DNA from: Mantis religiosa
Taxonomy: Eukaryota; Arthropoda; Insecta; Mantodea; Mantidae
Length of the DNA: 64,000 bases
Assembly: GCA_030765055.1 (NCBI GenBank)
Contig: CM060958.1
Location: 4,662,467 to 4,726,466, forward strand
Direction: 5' to 3'
This document shows, in pieces, positions 40,885-53,068 of this stretch. Numbering within the stretch: position 1 is the stretch's first letter; each line of letters begins with the position of its first letter. Made by a program: the position numbers and the translations under genes. The notes beneath the pieces are model-generated. The model saw only the letters and a program-made list of their open reading frames with translations, was not told where the DNA came from and searched no databases.

Positions 40885-41262
40885 TACTACAGAGGGGATT
40901 TGGCACCAAAACCAGTAGTTTATTGTACCTAAGCTCCAAGTGGGGCATTCCCAGGAGGAAGGATGAGGCGAGACGAGACAGAGGGTGGCCAATCCAAGGA
41001 GTCACAACAGTGCCTAGGCACCCGCAACACTTCTACTCTGAAAAGGACCACCAGATGACAGATAATGTTAAATGATAATGGAGATAACGTGAAGGGTCAG
41101 GAAATTTGGGGAATGTAATTAACCTATCCAGCATTTGCCTGGCAAACGGGAAAACACTTGAAAAAAACTCATGAGTCAGGTAGGTCGGCGATGGGAATTG
41201 AATCAGGACCTCCTGAATGCGAGCTCCAGACAAACCCACCTGAGCCATGCTGCTCGGTTTTG
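40885..41262 (-). repeat. Dispersed element: one 119-bp-satellite monomer plus linker plus SINE B
   Basis: 40885-40985 is a single unit of the 19.86-kb satellite (GAGGGGATTTGGCA, AAGTGGGGCATTCCCAGGAGG, AAGGATGAGGCGAGA). It is followed by CCAAGGAGTCACAACAGTGC and then a minus-strand SINE B (40990-41262). The same order ends the satellite array at 24.04 kb, so monomer, linker and SINE B belong to one element. Confidence 0.75.
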
Positions 41263-41299
41263 AGAAATAGTACAGTTCTATCGCATAATAAGGATGTAC

Positions 41300-41500
41300 A
41301 CTTTTACTAAAATTAGGCAAATGAGTCAACCTTGTATATACTTTTTTCCACTTATAAGTTTTTTGATGAAGATTAGTTTCTGGGAACTTTTTCCCTATCG
41401 TCAGTTCTGTGGTCACTTCCCAGAAACTAGTCTTCATCAAAAAACTTGTAAGTGGAGAAAAGTATATACAAGGTTGACTCATTTGCCTAATTTTAGTAAC
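41300..41500. repeat. Foldback repeat with ~80-bp arms
   Basis: TTACTAAAATTAGGCAAATG (left end) and CATTTGCCTAATTTTAGTAA (right end) are exact inverses, and inversion continues to GTTTCTGGGAA / TTCCCAGAAAC. The loop is about 40 bases. The arm contains AGAAACTAGTCTTCATCA and TTGTAAGTGG, again recalling Penelope termini. Confidence 0.7.
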
Positions 41501-41805
41501 AATGGCACTCCACTTTCTGAAATACTTCTTTGTATTCTATACATGTACACTTATTTATTTCACTACTGTTTCAACTTTTCTTAACAATCCAGAAAGAGTA
41601 TTGTTGCCAGTTTTTAAAAGCTTCATGTTAATCTAAATTGCACATAGAAAAGGAGGGAGAGAAAACATTATAGAATAGAAAAAGCAATAATATAAACAAG
41701 ATACTCTTGGTACTTAAACCTGCAGAATCCTCTGGTTAAAGTAGGTTAAATTTAATCATGAATTGCTAGCTTGAAGGTAACATTTGCTATTTAATGAATA
41801 TATGT

Positions 41806-42046
41806 TCTATAACACCCTGTATACTTGACAAGTGATGCAGCATTTAGTTAACATGTGTTGTGTAACATTCTGTATACTTGACAAGTGATGCAATATATGT
41901 TGTGTAGCACTCTGTATACTTGACAAGTGATGCAGGATTAGTAAACTTGAGTTGTGCAGCATTCTGTATACTTTACAGGTGATGCAGTGTTTGGTAAACA
42001 TGTGTAGTGTAGCACCCTATATACCTGACAAGTGATGCAGTATTAG
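41806..42046. repeat. Minisatellite, five units of about 42-54 bp
   Basis: The core TGTATACTTGACAAGTGATG recurs five times with TAACA/TAGCA and GTAAACATG variants. Confidence 0.85.
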
Positions 42047-43454
42047 CAATGCTTTGTTATGGAGTCGAGTTGTTTGGCTTATCACAGTTGAATGTTTAAT
42101 TGCAATAAGAGTGATCAGGAGAAACAAAGCTATGAAAGTACCATATTTATGTCAGAGCAGTTGATGCAAATGCTTCCCAAGAATAATAGCAAGATAGATA
42201 ATTTGAACTTATTTATCAGTCATACAGTTTTCATAATAGATGCTATATTATGCAGTGCCTATAATGTGATCTAATTGCCATAATTATAACATACTTAAGT
42301 GCTGAAATTCCTGCATTCCTGGACATTTAGGTTCCATGTACTTTACAATCTTTTCTTGTGTAGTAATGAATGAAATGTGTTAATTGCACATCTTGTCTTT
42401 GTCATTGTTCCATTTCTTGTCCCACCCACATGTTTTACCACCCTTTTAGACCACATATTCCCATCCAAGCACATTACCAATTGCTCTGCCTTATTCCCAT
42501 TGTCATTTTATTTGTCTGCAGAAGTTCAGATGTGTTTTATTTTCTACAGCTTTATTATTTATCAAACCAATCTTTTGTTACTGCACAGCCAAATATTCAC
42601 TTTCTTCATCTGTAGGGATGTTGTAGGTATATACATTTACAAAAAAATATCTAAAAATGCTCTGGAACAGAGAAAAATAAGCTATCTACTTGAAGAGGTT
42701 TTGTTGTTTAAAGATGGTAGAAAGCAATTGTTATTGATTACCAGGCTCGCATTGATGTGCTTTGACATGAAGACAACTCAAATGGATATAACTAGTTAGC
42801 ATTTTGTGATTATCTGAAAGATTGAGTATTTGTGACACAGTTGATTTGTAATGCAACTTTCAGATTGTGTTGTCCATTTGCTTGTGATGAAAGCTCTCTT
42901 TTCAGAATTAATTTCTTACAATTTTGTATAACTGGTAGGCTAATTTACTTTCATCCTTCATCACTGTGCATCCCAAAAGGTCAGGGAAAATCACTTGGCT
43001 GCTAAATAGTGTTTCTGTCCTGGTCACACTTGCTGGATGAATTAATGAAGACTTTAAATCCAGCAATGCCAGCTTATTTTTGTATTTTCCTTTACTTTAA
43101 TGATAGATCCTTAACCCTTCACTGAAGTTAACGCTATTAATTTGTATGTTGCTAGCAAATGGAACAGCACTTTAAACTAATTTTAAAACCTATCTATCAC
43201 TATTAATTTATTGTTTGTTGTTTGTTTATTTTGCTAACCACCTCCACTCTTTGAATCACTGAAGTAAACAACTGCACTTTTGAAATATTTTTAATAGTTT
43301 GTTAAATGTTTGTCCATAAAATATAAAACAATTCATTTTGCTAACAGTGGAATTACCTCTAACTTCACATATATGTGTCTAAGATTACCCTTAATTTCTC
43401 ACAATGAAAATTGTGCAAAGATATGTTGAGGGTAGATGGTGTATGTTTAAACAG
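42047..43454. other. Intron sequence, nothing recognised
   Basis: No exon with splice borders and no named repeat. Confidence 0.5.
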
Positions 43455-43607
43455 GGAACTACAGTTGCCTTAAGGTGGACTTGATATTCACGCGTGATCG
43501 TGCATTCTACTTCACTACAGTCTTCATCCCAGGGATCATCTTGGTCACATCATCGTTCATCACATTCTGGCTAGAATGGAATGCCGTCCCAGCCCGAGTT
43601 ATGATTG
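43455..43607 (+). CDS. Chloride channel exon: end of loop C, pre-M1 and M1
   Basis: Bounded by TTTAAACAG and GGTAAGTG; 153 bp, starting with 2 bases and ending with 1 base of a codon. It encodes NYSC (second loop C Cys), VDLIFTRDRAFYFTTVFIPG leading into the first membrane span, a TSSFITFWLEW segment and VPARVMIG, the approach to the pore-lining M2. It splices in phase from either 18094 or 33253 and into 44905. The PAR motif before M2 is the anion-selectivity signature of Cys-loop chloride channels. Confidence 0.93.
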
Positions 43608-44154
43608 GTAAGTGTTTCTTACAAATATATCATGTTAGCTCATGTTTTCAGGAATTCAGTAACAGCGGCATCCAAATTAAACAACCAACCACAAAAGCTT
43701 TATTTATAAAATGTATCATGACTTTCCAATCAGTCACTTCTTTACTGTGATCTAGTTCGAATTTTCACCGTTATTTCTCTTACAAGGGTTCACGTTTGAC
43801 CTTGTAATGCTTAGAACCAAGAAAAACATGCTTAGAATAACAATCATAAACAAAACAAGGGTCTGTTGAGTTCTACCTGCAATGATGTTTTAATAGAGAG
43901 AAACAAAGTGACAAGAGGGGAATTATATGTAATTCATTGATGTCAGTATATAATTAGAGTTTCAGTCGACAGTACTGAACTGCTCTGCTTAAAGTGCTTG
44001 TTATATTAGTTCTCAAAGTGCAGATGAAGTGTTTAAAACAAATAGTAAGAGAACAATGTTCACACCTCACAAGTCACTTATCACATTCCACAGTCCAATA
44101 TGAGAAGTCACACTAATGTTACAGTTATGTCAATATCATAATCTGTATTTCACC
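43608..44154 (+). other. Intron sequence, nothing recognised
   Basis: AT-rich intron, no named repeat. Confidence 0.5.
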
Positions 44155-44290
44155 CGGCTGCGGCATGGCTGAGTGGTTAGACCACTCGACTCTCACCAAG
44201 ATGGTCTAGGTTCAATCCCAGGCAACACAGTGCTGGGATCTCCAGTTTCCCCTGCCATCTCATCGCCTGTGGTTCCACATGTAGTAAAAG
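44155..44290 (+). repeat. SINE family D (tRNA-headed)
   Basis: CGGCATGGCTGAGTGGTTAG is an A-box region of tRNA-Ser/Leu type, and AGGTTCAATCCC a B box about 40 bases later. The body continues to a CACATGTAGTAAAAG end. Only copy in the window. Confidence 0.65.
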
Positions 44291-44904
44291 CAGACATTAA
44301 ATGCTACACACATTTCACTGCATATTGCATCATGGTCTTATACTTGTACAGCAAATTGATTATAAATCACAGAGTGAAGTTTGATCATGTATCTTCACCT
44401 GTAGTCTTGCTACAAACCACTGTTGTTTTAATGATCATTTGTTATTCTGCAGTTTCTAGTGTTCAAGGTCTAACATGTCCCTTGTTAGTCCTCATTGTCA
44501 CTTATAAGGATGCAGGTTGGGCTCAAGACATCTTTAATTCTCCACATTAGTAACATTTAATGTATGTCGCAATCATATTGAGAGAATGCACTATCTCTCT
44601 AACTTGCTCAAACAGTTCTAAAGTGTTCCACTACTTTTTTGTAACACTTTTGGTGTTTATCTTTAAATGTATTGAGAAAATAAAGCAATTACAAAAATAT
44701 TTCAATATAAAGGGTTTGATACAGATCCTTGTGTTGCTGAACTTCATCTTTTGTTTTTGAGTTCTGCTATTCACAGACCTTTTTTAAATTCAGGGTATTT
44801 AAAATGTGTATTGTGGCAAATCGCTCTAATGATCACAAATCCCTGTAGGTACAACTGAATGTGGCCCTAACTTGTGAGATTTGTAATTGTTGTCCTGTTT
44901 AAAG

Positions 44905-45119
44905 GTGTGACAACGATGCTCAACTTCTTCACCACATCAAACAGTTTCCGAGGCACTCTGCCAGTAGTTTCCAACTTAACAGCAATGAATGTGTGGGACG
45001 GCGTATGTATGTGCTTCATATATGCGAGTCTTCTAGAATTTGTGTGTGTTAACTACGTGGGTCGAAAGAGGCCACTTCACAATGTGGTCTACAGGCCAGG
45101 AGAAAATCCAGTTACACAG
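44905..45119 (+). CDS. Chloride channel exon: M2, M2-M3 loop and M3
   Basis: Bounded by CCTGTTTAAAG and GGTAAGAA; 215 bp, 2 bases plus 71 codons. It encodes GVTTMLNFFTTSNSFR (pore-lining M2), the short LPVVSNLTAMNVWDG loop, M3 (VCMCFIYASLLEFVCVNYVG) and RKRPLHNVVYRPGENPVTQ. The NVWDGVCMCFIYASLLEF stretch is the strongest link to the pHCl-2/Hodor and CG7589/CG6927 group, which are Zn- or pH-gated chloride channels in Drosophila gut and tubule. The intracellular loop and M4 exons were not found downstream within the window. Confidence 0.95.
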
Positions 45120-45402
45120 GTAAGAATTGTTTGGAATTTATCCGTGTACTGTAAAGTGTAAAATAGACAAGAAGTTGGTTCCAGAGCAGGCAGTAACAGT
45201 TCACAGCTGTATAGTATCAAATTAGGGCTTTTGCTGAAATTTGTCATTTGACAAGCATTCTAGGCAGACCATGAGAAGACGGTTGGTTCTAAACCTTCAT
45301 TGTCTGCTAGTAAACCTACAGCATATGTCTGATAATGAATAATATACAGGGATATAAAAAGAAAAGCAATATAAATATGTAAAATATGAAGCAAACAAAT
45401 AT
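45120..45402 (+). other. Intron sequence, nothing recognised
   Basis: Intron following the M3 exon; no further exon found. Confidence 0.5.
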
Positions 45403-45535
45403 ATACAAATATAATAATTTGTAATATAAAACTACACTTATCTTATAAGAAATGATGAAAGTTTTCTTATTGCAATTCATAATTTCTTATAAGATAAGTG
45501 AAGTTTTATATTACAAATTATTATATTTGTATAGA
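45403..45535. repeat. Small foldback repeat (MITE-like)
   Basis: Inverted arms of about 58 bp: TACAAATATAATAATTTGTA at the left and TACAAATTATTATATTTGTA at the right, continuing to CTTATCTTATAAGAAA / TTTCTTATAAGATAAG around a ~20-base loop. TA-rich ends suggest a MITE. Confidence 0.7.
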
Positions 45536-46800
45536 ATAGGGACATATCCTTAAGATAAAAAGATAGTGAGGCAAACTGCGGAAAGGGAAGAGAGAATAGA
45601 TTGGAGTTCTGAGAGGAATAATAGATAATCAGAAGCATGGCTGAAAAAAGGTCAATAAAGTATAATCATTGTAGTTGTACAGTAAGTGAGAAATATCAAA
45701 AAAGTAAGCTTATGAAAAATTATTAGAAATAAAAGGTAAATAATAAACAGGGAAATACAAAAGAAATTGACAAATGGCAAAATACTGATATAGGATAGAC
45801 AAGTTAATGGAAACAACATGTACATACCAATGTATTGTAGGGGTAGCCCAAAATTAATTTGCTTTATACTTAATAAATCATATCAGTTTATTTTTAAAAT
45901 ATCCAAAATTGAAGACAACATTAAAGGAGTATCATTATAGCTGTAAGTTTCAACATTTCTTTAAACAAAAGTCTTAATTATTGGTATAATTAGAAATATT
46001 TCCTAGGAGACAATTTTCATCTATGCAATAACTGAAATTAACAAAATAAAAATTCTAAAATGTATGTGAACTTTAATGAGCATTTTCGGATATTTCTGCA
46101 ACAATGAATGTATGCTTGTCTTAGATGTGAGGATGTACATTCTTGTAAAATAATGAGAGTTTATCTGATGGATTACAAGGTTGTCTTAACAAAAGAGCCT
46201 AAGTTTCTTCAAGTAATAAAGAACTGAAACTATTGAATGAATTCTGTGTATTTTCAAATAACATATTTTCAGTTAATTAAAATTTTCCATAATAGCTTTG
46301 AATAACTTTGAGTAAGTGTAGAATATAAACTGTGAACATGTTGGCCTGCTCGGGAATGCATTTGTAGAAATAGCCAATTTCCCAAGTTTATGTCAAGGTA
46401 AGCAGACATGTACATTTCACAAAGTATCAAACGTATGTTATAGCATACAGATTGTACAGTGGACTCAACTTCTTGTCTTGCATATAATAGTGTTAGAAAT
46501 ACAAAAAACTAAAACTTTTTATTTATATTGCACAACCATTAATTCCATCAAAAAGTCACAAAATGTCATGGACAAACAAACATTTTGTTGGGCACTTATT
46601 GGTTTTCGTAAATCCCATTAAAATGACCAGTTTTTTAAACATTAAATCCATTAAGCTTCTTTAAATATAATGGTAAACTCAACTTATACAGTTAAAAGCA
46701 AACTGAACTTTTCTTTTAAAGTTCAATCAAATTATAAATAACCTAGCTGAATTCTTGAGTTCTACATTGTCAAACAACTTCTGCCACTTCATCATTCAAA
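45536..46800. other. Nothing recognised
   Basis: AT-rich, no exon or named repeat. Confidence 0.5.
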
Positions 46801-49800
46801 TAATCTCAACTTATGTTTTCTAAGTCATCTTTCAAATGATCAGAGCTTACACCTCTAGGCAAGTTTTTCAGATGTTCGTAGCTTACATATTTTAGGTCTG
46901 CTTTCAAATGATCAGAGCTTACACCTCTAAGCGAGTTTTTCAGATGTTCGTAGCTTACATATTTTAGGTCTGCTTTCAAATGATCAGAGCTTACACCTCT
47001 AAGCGAGTTTTTCAGATGTTCGTAGCTTACATATTTTAGGTCTGCTTTCAAATGATCAGAGCTTACACCTCTAAGTGAGTGTTCAGATGTTTGGAGCTTA
47101 CATATTTTAGGTCTGCTTTCAAATGATCAGAGCTTACACCTCTAAGTGAGTGTTCAGATGTTTGGAGCTTACATATTTTAGGTCTGCTTTCAAATGATCA
47201 GAGCTTACACCTCTAAGTGAGTGTTCAGATGTTCGTAGCTTACATATTTTAGGTCTGCTTTCAAATGATCAGAGCTTACACCTCTAGGCGAGTTTTTCAG
47301 ATGTTCGTAGCTTACATATTTTAGGTCTGCTTTCAAATGATCAGAGCTTACACCTCTAGGCGAGTTTTACAGATGTTCGTAGCTTACATATTTTAGGTCT
47401 GCTTTCAAATGATCAGAGCTTACACCTCTAGGCGAGTTTTTCAGATGTTCGTAGCTTACATATTTTAGGTCTGCTTTCAAATGATCAGAGCTTACACCTC
47501 TAGGCGAGTTTTTCAGATGTTCGTAGCTTACATATTTTAGGTCGGCTTTCAAATGATCAGATCTTACACCTCTAAGTGAGTTGTCAGATGTTTGGAGCTT
47601 ACATATTTTAGGTATGCTTTCAAATGAACAAAGCTTACACCTCTAAGTGAGTTGTCAGATGTTCGTAGCTTACATATTTTAGGTCTGCTTTCAAATGATC
47701 AGAGCTTACACCTCTAAGTGAGTTATCAGATGTTTGGAGCTTACATATTTTAGGTATGCTTTCAAATGAACAGAGCTTACACCTCTAAGTGAGTTGTCAG
47801 ATGTTCGTAGCTTACATATTTTAGGTCTGCTTTCAAATGATCAGAGCTTACACCTATAAGTGAGTTGTCAGATGTTTGGAGCTTACATATTTTAGGTCTG
47901 CTTTCAAATGATCAGATCTTACACCTCTAAGTGAGTTGTCAGATGTTTGGAGCTTACATATTTTAGGTCTGCTTTCAAATGAACAAAGCTTACACCTCTA
48001 AGTGAGTTGTCAGATGTTTGGAGCTTACATATTTTAGGTCTGCTTTCAAATGATCAGAGCTTACACCTCTAAGTGAGTTATCAGATGTTTGGAGCTTACA
48101 TATTTTAGGTCTGCTTTCAAATGATCAGAGCTTACACCTCTAAGTGAGTTATCAGATGTTTGGAGCTTACATATTTTAGGTCTGCTTTCAAATGAACAAA
48201 GCTTACACCTCTAAGTGAGTTGTCAGATGTTCGTAGCTTACTTATTTTAGGTCTGCTTTCAAATGATCAGAGCTTACACCTCTAAGTGAGTTGTCAGATG
48301 ATTGGAGCTTACATATTTTAGGTCTGCTTTCAAATGATCAGATCTTACATCTCTAAGTGAGTGTTCAGATGTTTGGAGCTTACATATTTTAGGTCTGCTT
48401 TCAAATGATCAGATCTTACACCTCTAAGTGAGTTGTCAGATGTTTGGAGCTTACATATTTTAGGTCTGCTTTCTAATGATCAGATCTTACACCTCTAAGT
48501 GAGTTGTCAGATGTTTGTAGCTTACATATTTTAGGTCGGCTTTCAAATGATCAGAGCTTACACCTCTAAGTGAGTTGTCAGATGATTGGAGCTTACATAT
48601 TTTAGGTCTGCTTTCAAATGATCAGATCTTACATCTCTAAATGAGTGTTCAGATGTTTGGAGCTTACGTATTTTAGGTCTGCTTTCAAATGATCAGATCT
48701 TACACCTCTAAGTGAGTTGTCAGATATTTGGAGCTTACATATTTTAGGTCTGCTTTCAAATGATCAGAGCTTACACCTCTAAGTGAGTTGTCAGATGTTT
48801 GGAGCTTACATATTTTAGGTCTCCTTTCAAATGATCAGAGCCTACACCTCTAAGTGAGTTGTCAGCTGTTTGGAGCTTACATATTTTAGATCTCCTTTCA
48901 AATGATCAGAGCTTACACCTCTAAGTGAGTTGTCAGATGTTTGTAGCTTACATATTTTAGGTCTGCTTTCAAATGATCAGAGCTTACACCTCTAAGTGAG
49001 TTGTCAGATGATTGGAGCTTACATATTTTAGGTATGCTTTCAAATGATCAGATCTTACACCTCTAAGTGAGTTATAAGAGGTTTGGAGCTTACGAATTTT
49101 AGGTCTGCTTTCAAATGATCAGAGCTTACACCTCTAAGTGAGTGTTCAGATGTTTGGAGCTTACATATTTTAGGTCTGCTTTCAAATGATCAGATCTTAC
49201 ACCTCTAAGCGAGTGTTCAGATGTTCGTAGCTTACATATTTTAGGTCTGCTTTCAAATGATCAGAGCTTACACCTCTAGGCGAGTTTTACAGATGTTCGT
49301 AGCTTACATATTTTAGGTCTGCTTTCAAATGATCAGAGCTTACACCTCTAGGCGAGTTTTTCAGATGTTCGTAGCTTACATATTTTAGGTCTGCTTTCAA
49401 ATGATCAGAGCTTACACCTCTAGGCGAGTTTTTCAGATGTTCGTAGCTTACATATTTTAGGTCGGCTTTCAAATGATCAGATCTTACACCTCTAAGTGAG
49501 TTGTCAGATGTTTGGAGCTTACATATTTTAGGTATGCTTTCAAATGAACAAAGCTTACACCTCTAAGTGAGTTGTCAGATGTTCGTAGCTTACATATTTT
49601 AGGTCTGCTTTCAAATGATCAGAGCTTACACCTCTAAGTGAGTTATCAGATGTTTGGAGCTTACATATTTTAGGTATGCTTTCAAATGAACAGAGCTTAC
49701 ACCTCTAAGTGAGTTGTCAGATGTTCGTAGCTTACATATTTTAGGTCTGCTTTCAAATGATCAGAGCTTACACCTCTAAGTGAGTTGTCAGATGTTTGGA

Positions 49801-51235
49801 GCTTACATATTTTAGGTCTGCTTTCAAATGATCAGATCTTACACCTCTAAGTGAGTTGTCAGATGTTTGGAGCTTACATATTTTAGGTCTGCTTTCAAAT
49901 GAACAAAGCTTACACCTCTAAGTGAGTTGTCAGATGTTTGGAGCTTACATATTTTAGGTCTGCTTTCAAATGATCAGAGCTTACACCTCTAAGTGAGTTA
50001 TCAGATGTTTGGAGCTTACATATTTTAGGTCTGCTTTCAAATGATCAGAGCTTACACCTCTAAGTGAGTTATCAGATGTTTGGAGCTTACATATTTTAGG
50101 TCTGCTTTCAAATGAACAAAGCTTACACCTCTAAGTGAGTTGTCAGATGTTCGTAGCTTACTTATTTTAGGTCTGCTTTCAAATGATCAGAGCTTACACC
50201 TCTAAGTGAGTTGTCAGATGATTGGAGCTTACATATTTTAGGTCTGCTTTCAAATGATCAGATCTTACATCTCTAAGTGAGTGTTCAGATGTTTGGAGCT
50301 TACATATTTTAGGTCTGCTTTCAAATGATCAGATCTTACACCTCTAAGTGAGTTGTCAGATGTTTGGAGCTTACATATTTTAGGTCTGCTTTCTAATGAT
50401 CAGATCTTACACCTCTAAGTGAGTTGTCAGATGTTTGTAGCTTACATATTTTAGGTCGGCTTTCAAATGATCAGAGCTTACACCTCTAAGTGAGTTGTCA
50501 GATGATTGGAGCTTACATATTTTAGGTCTGCTTTCAAATGATCAGATCTTACATCTCTAAGTGAGTGTTCAGATGTTTGGAGCTTACGTATTTTAGGTCT
50601 GCTTTCAAATGATCAGATCTTACACCTCTAAGTGAGTTGTCAGATGTTTGGAGCTTACATATTTTAGGTCTGCTTTCAAATGATCAGAGCTTACACCTCT
50701 AAGTGAGTTGTCAGATGTTTGGAGCTTACATATTTTAGGTCGGCTTTCAAATGATCAGAGCTTACATCTCTAAGTGAGTTGTCAGATGTTTGGAGCTTAC
50801 ATATTTTAGGTCTCCTTTCAAATGATCAGAGCCTACACCTCTAAGTGAGTTGTCAGATGTTTGGAGCTTACATATTTTAGATCTCCTTTCAAATGATCAG
50901 AGCTTACACCTCTAAGTGAGTTGTCAGATGTTTGGAGCTTACATATTTTAGGTCTGCTTTCAAATGATCAGAGCTTACACCTCTAAGTGAGTTGTCAGAT
51001 GATTGGAGCTTACATATTTTAGGTCTGCTTTCAAATGATCAGATCTTACACCTCTAAGTGAGTTATAAGAGGTTTGGAGCTTACGAATTTTAGGTCTGCT
51101 TTCAAATGATCAGAGCTTACACCTCTAAGTGAGTGTTCAGATGTTTGGAGCTTACATATTTTAGGTCTGCTTTCAAATGATCAGATCTTACACCTCTAAG
51201 CGAGTGTTCAGATGTTTGGAGCTTGCTTATTGTGG
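46800..51235. repeat. 71/72-bp satellite array with a ~1.9-kb higher-order duplication
   Basis: About 62 tandem units of CTTACACCTCTAAGTGAG ... GGAGCTTACATATTTTAGG ... CTTTCAAATGATCAGA. Units with TTTTTC are 72 bp (in frame, hence short open frames on the minus strand); units with TTGTC or TGTTC are 71 bp. The block from 47341 recurs at 49261 (offset 1,920) with near identity, including the same order of rare variants. After about 48770 the offset rises to 1,991 because one extra unit is present in the second copy. Confidence 0.93.
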
Positions 51236-51441
51236 GTTGATTCCTCAAATTATTAGAAATAACATGTTCAGAGTCAGCTTTAGCACAACTTATATATTCT
51301 AGGTAGGTTTTCAAATGACCAATGAATATGCTCTATTGTAGGGGAGTCTTAAAATTGACTGAGCTAGGTAAGGCCTAACAATGGTCAGAACTTTATTTGG
51401 TTATATGCTTAAGGTCAGCTTTGTAACATGTTTGGATCTAG
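51236..51441. other. Nothing recognised
   Basis: Degenerate satellite edge, then AT-rich sequence. Confidence 0.4.
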
Positions 51442-51611
51442 GTAACTTGCTGTCATACTCGAGTGATCTGAGAGGTCATTCTGATCAAGTAGGTTGGAAT
51501 GCACAAGTTTTGAAACAACGAAATAAGCTTTTGCATGACACCTTCAAAATGCTGACAATGTTGGATAAATGCGCACTACAGTTGTTACTCCTAAATCCCA
51601 ACAAAATGATG
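51442..51611 (+). CDS. Unrecognised gene, penultimate exon (5' border uncertain)
   Basis: The frame contains VGWNAQVLKQRNKLLHDTFK and CALQLLLLNPNKMM, a helix-rich, clearly protein-like composition unlike the surrounding AT-rich noise. It ends in ATGATG before GTTTGT, a usable donor. The next exon continues in the same phase after a 95-bp intron. A possible acceptor is at CTAG 51438-51441, but others exist further in. I do not recognise the family. It is not the M4 part of the chloride channel, because no membrane span is present. Confidence 0.6.
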
Positions 51612-51706
51612 GTTTGTTTCTTTTCTTTTTAAAATGAAGCGAGGTAGGTACTTTATGTTTTACAGAATGAAAGCTAACCTGCTCATATATTGTATTTTTT
51701 TAACAG

Positions 51707-51826
51707 GGCACAATTATTTTTACATTTAAAATACTTGATGAGCAAACAGGAAAGGCCTTAGTAAACCTTAGCATCAGTGATCCATCACAGATTATTGACT
51801 ATACTACTAAACAGCTGGAATTTTAG
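51707..51826 (+). CDS. Unrecognised gene, last exon
   Basis: After TATTTTTTTAACAG, 39 codons run to TAG at 51824-51826: GTIIFTFKILDEQTG, then a NLSISDPS segment, ending KQLEF. It is in phase with the exon ending at 51611. An ATTAAA possible poly-A signal lies about 50 bases downstream (about 51877). The hairpin-like beta segment followed by a short amphipathic end looks like the C terminus of a small soluble protein. Upstream exons may lie within or left of the satellite. Confidence 0.6.
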   Translation, partial: GTIIFTFKILDEQTGKALVNLSISDPSQIIDYTTKQLEF

Positions 51827-52677
51827 ATCACAAACATTACTGTACATATTTTGCAATGTAACATACATACACCTTTCATTAAATTTCTATGTATCTGTGT
51901 AATTTCCTTTTAATTTGCCACATGTGTTGTTAAGTTCTTCATATCATGTGTTTCCCACACCAGGGTGTTTGTCTGCGTGTTATTTTTTATTTAATTGTTC
52001 TACTTTTCTCTTTATATTGTTTCCTCCCACTTTCTTCTTTTATACATTTTCTGCATGATGTTTTTGCATGATTTTGAATATTTATGCTATTTTAAGAATA
52101 TAGCTGATATATTGTAAGTGAGCAAATGCATTACAAAAATAAGAATATGAATATTTTAAGGTATTTTCCTAGCATAACTTTTATAATATGGCGAAACCTC
52201 AATAGTTTGAAAGTAAATTTTTCTCTCTGGGCTCTTTTTAAGAATGAAAGTTTTGATATGAGTGATTTTATTTTTGTTTCAATTAAGATTCTTGTTGCCT
52301 TTGTAAAAGTAATTAAATTTAGTTGTCCGATTTTTGTTTAAAACTGAGCACTACATGTCATGTCCAGAAATCATTTGATTATTGCATTAGTAACATTTTA
52401 ATGCCTAGAATGCTTGGAATAAACAATTTGTTAAGATGTTTAAATAAAAATGTCCAGATTCATATAATTAAAGAGATATCAATTTTGTTACTGCATATTT
52501 TTTGAAGTTAGATGAGATTATTTCTAGCAGAAGTATGTAGTAGCGAGTAAATATCAAGTGTGGCAAAGTCCCACTTGGCAATCGACAGCTTCATTAACGA
52601 ACACCAAATGCATGTCTATGTGTATAGTCACAAAATAGGAGTTTGATGATATGCATTGGTGGAGTGACTGTAAATAT
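51827..52677. other. Probable 3' UTR and flank, nothing else recognised
   Basis: AT-rich sequence following the stop codon at 51826. Confidence 0.4.
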
Positions 52678-53053
52678 TGTGACTTTGTGGGTTCGTGAAA
52701 TTAAAAAGTTCAATTACACCACTCAAAATGTTCTTTATTTCCACCTTATTCCAATTCCAATTACATGTACACAATTACATTTTTGCCAGTTCGTCTTTAC
52801 ACGAATGCTCGGCCATACTTACACACCGCACGCCACAACAACACTACTCTTAACTGACTGTCGCTTCCGGTATTGATCGGCCCCGAAGTTTCTCGATTCT
52901 CCTTTTATGGAGGGGGAAAACATTCTCGAAGCTTTGTGCAACTTCGAGCGGTAGGAGGAGGGGTAAACGAAGACCCAGCCACCCCTCCTGTCTCCCCTCC
53001 CTCCGCCGGCCTACATTTATTGATCGGCTCGTGGGCTTGCCGTTTGGGTAACA
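52678..53053 (-). repeat. Gypsy 3' LTR
   Basis: 376 bp, about 97% identical to 56727-57099. About eight substitutions and two small indels are visible, including a 4-base insertion in CATACTTACACACC. Confidence 0.9.
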
Positions 53054-53068
53054 CTGCTCCCACCTCAA
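53054..53068 (-). promoter_or_regulatory. Gypsy polypurine tract
   Basis: On the minus strand TTGAGGTGGGAGCAG abuts the 3' LTR, the expected position of the plus-strand primer. Confidence 0.65.

Noticed and set aside
42377..42799. 140-codon + strand frame in the intron
   Set aside because: Phe/Ile-rich with no domain, no splice logic with the channel exons, and expected by chance in AT-rich sequence.
46806..49472. Short minus-strand frames with a 24-residue repeat (KADLKYVSYEHLKNS...)
   Set aside because: They arise because some satellite units are 72 bp (divisible by three). Most units are 71 bp and break the frame, so this is not a repeat protein.
51442..51826. Assigning these exons to the chloride channel C terminus
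   Set aside because: No membrane span resembling M4 is present, and the sequence does not resemble that family.
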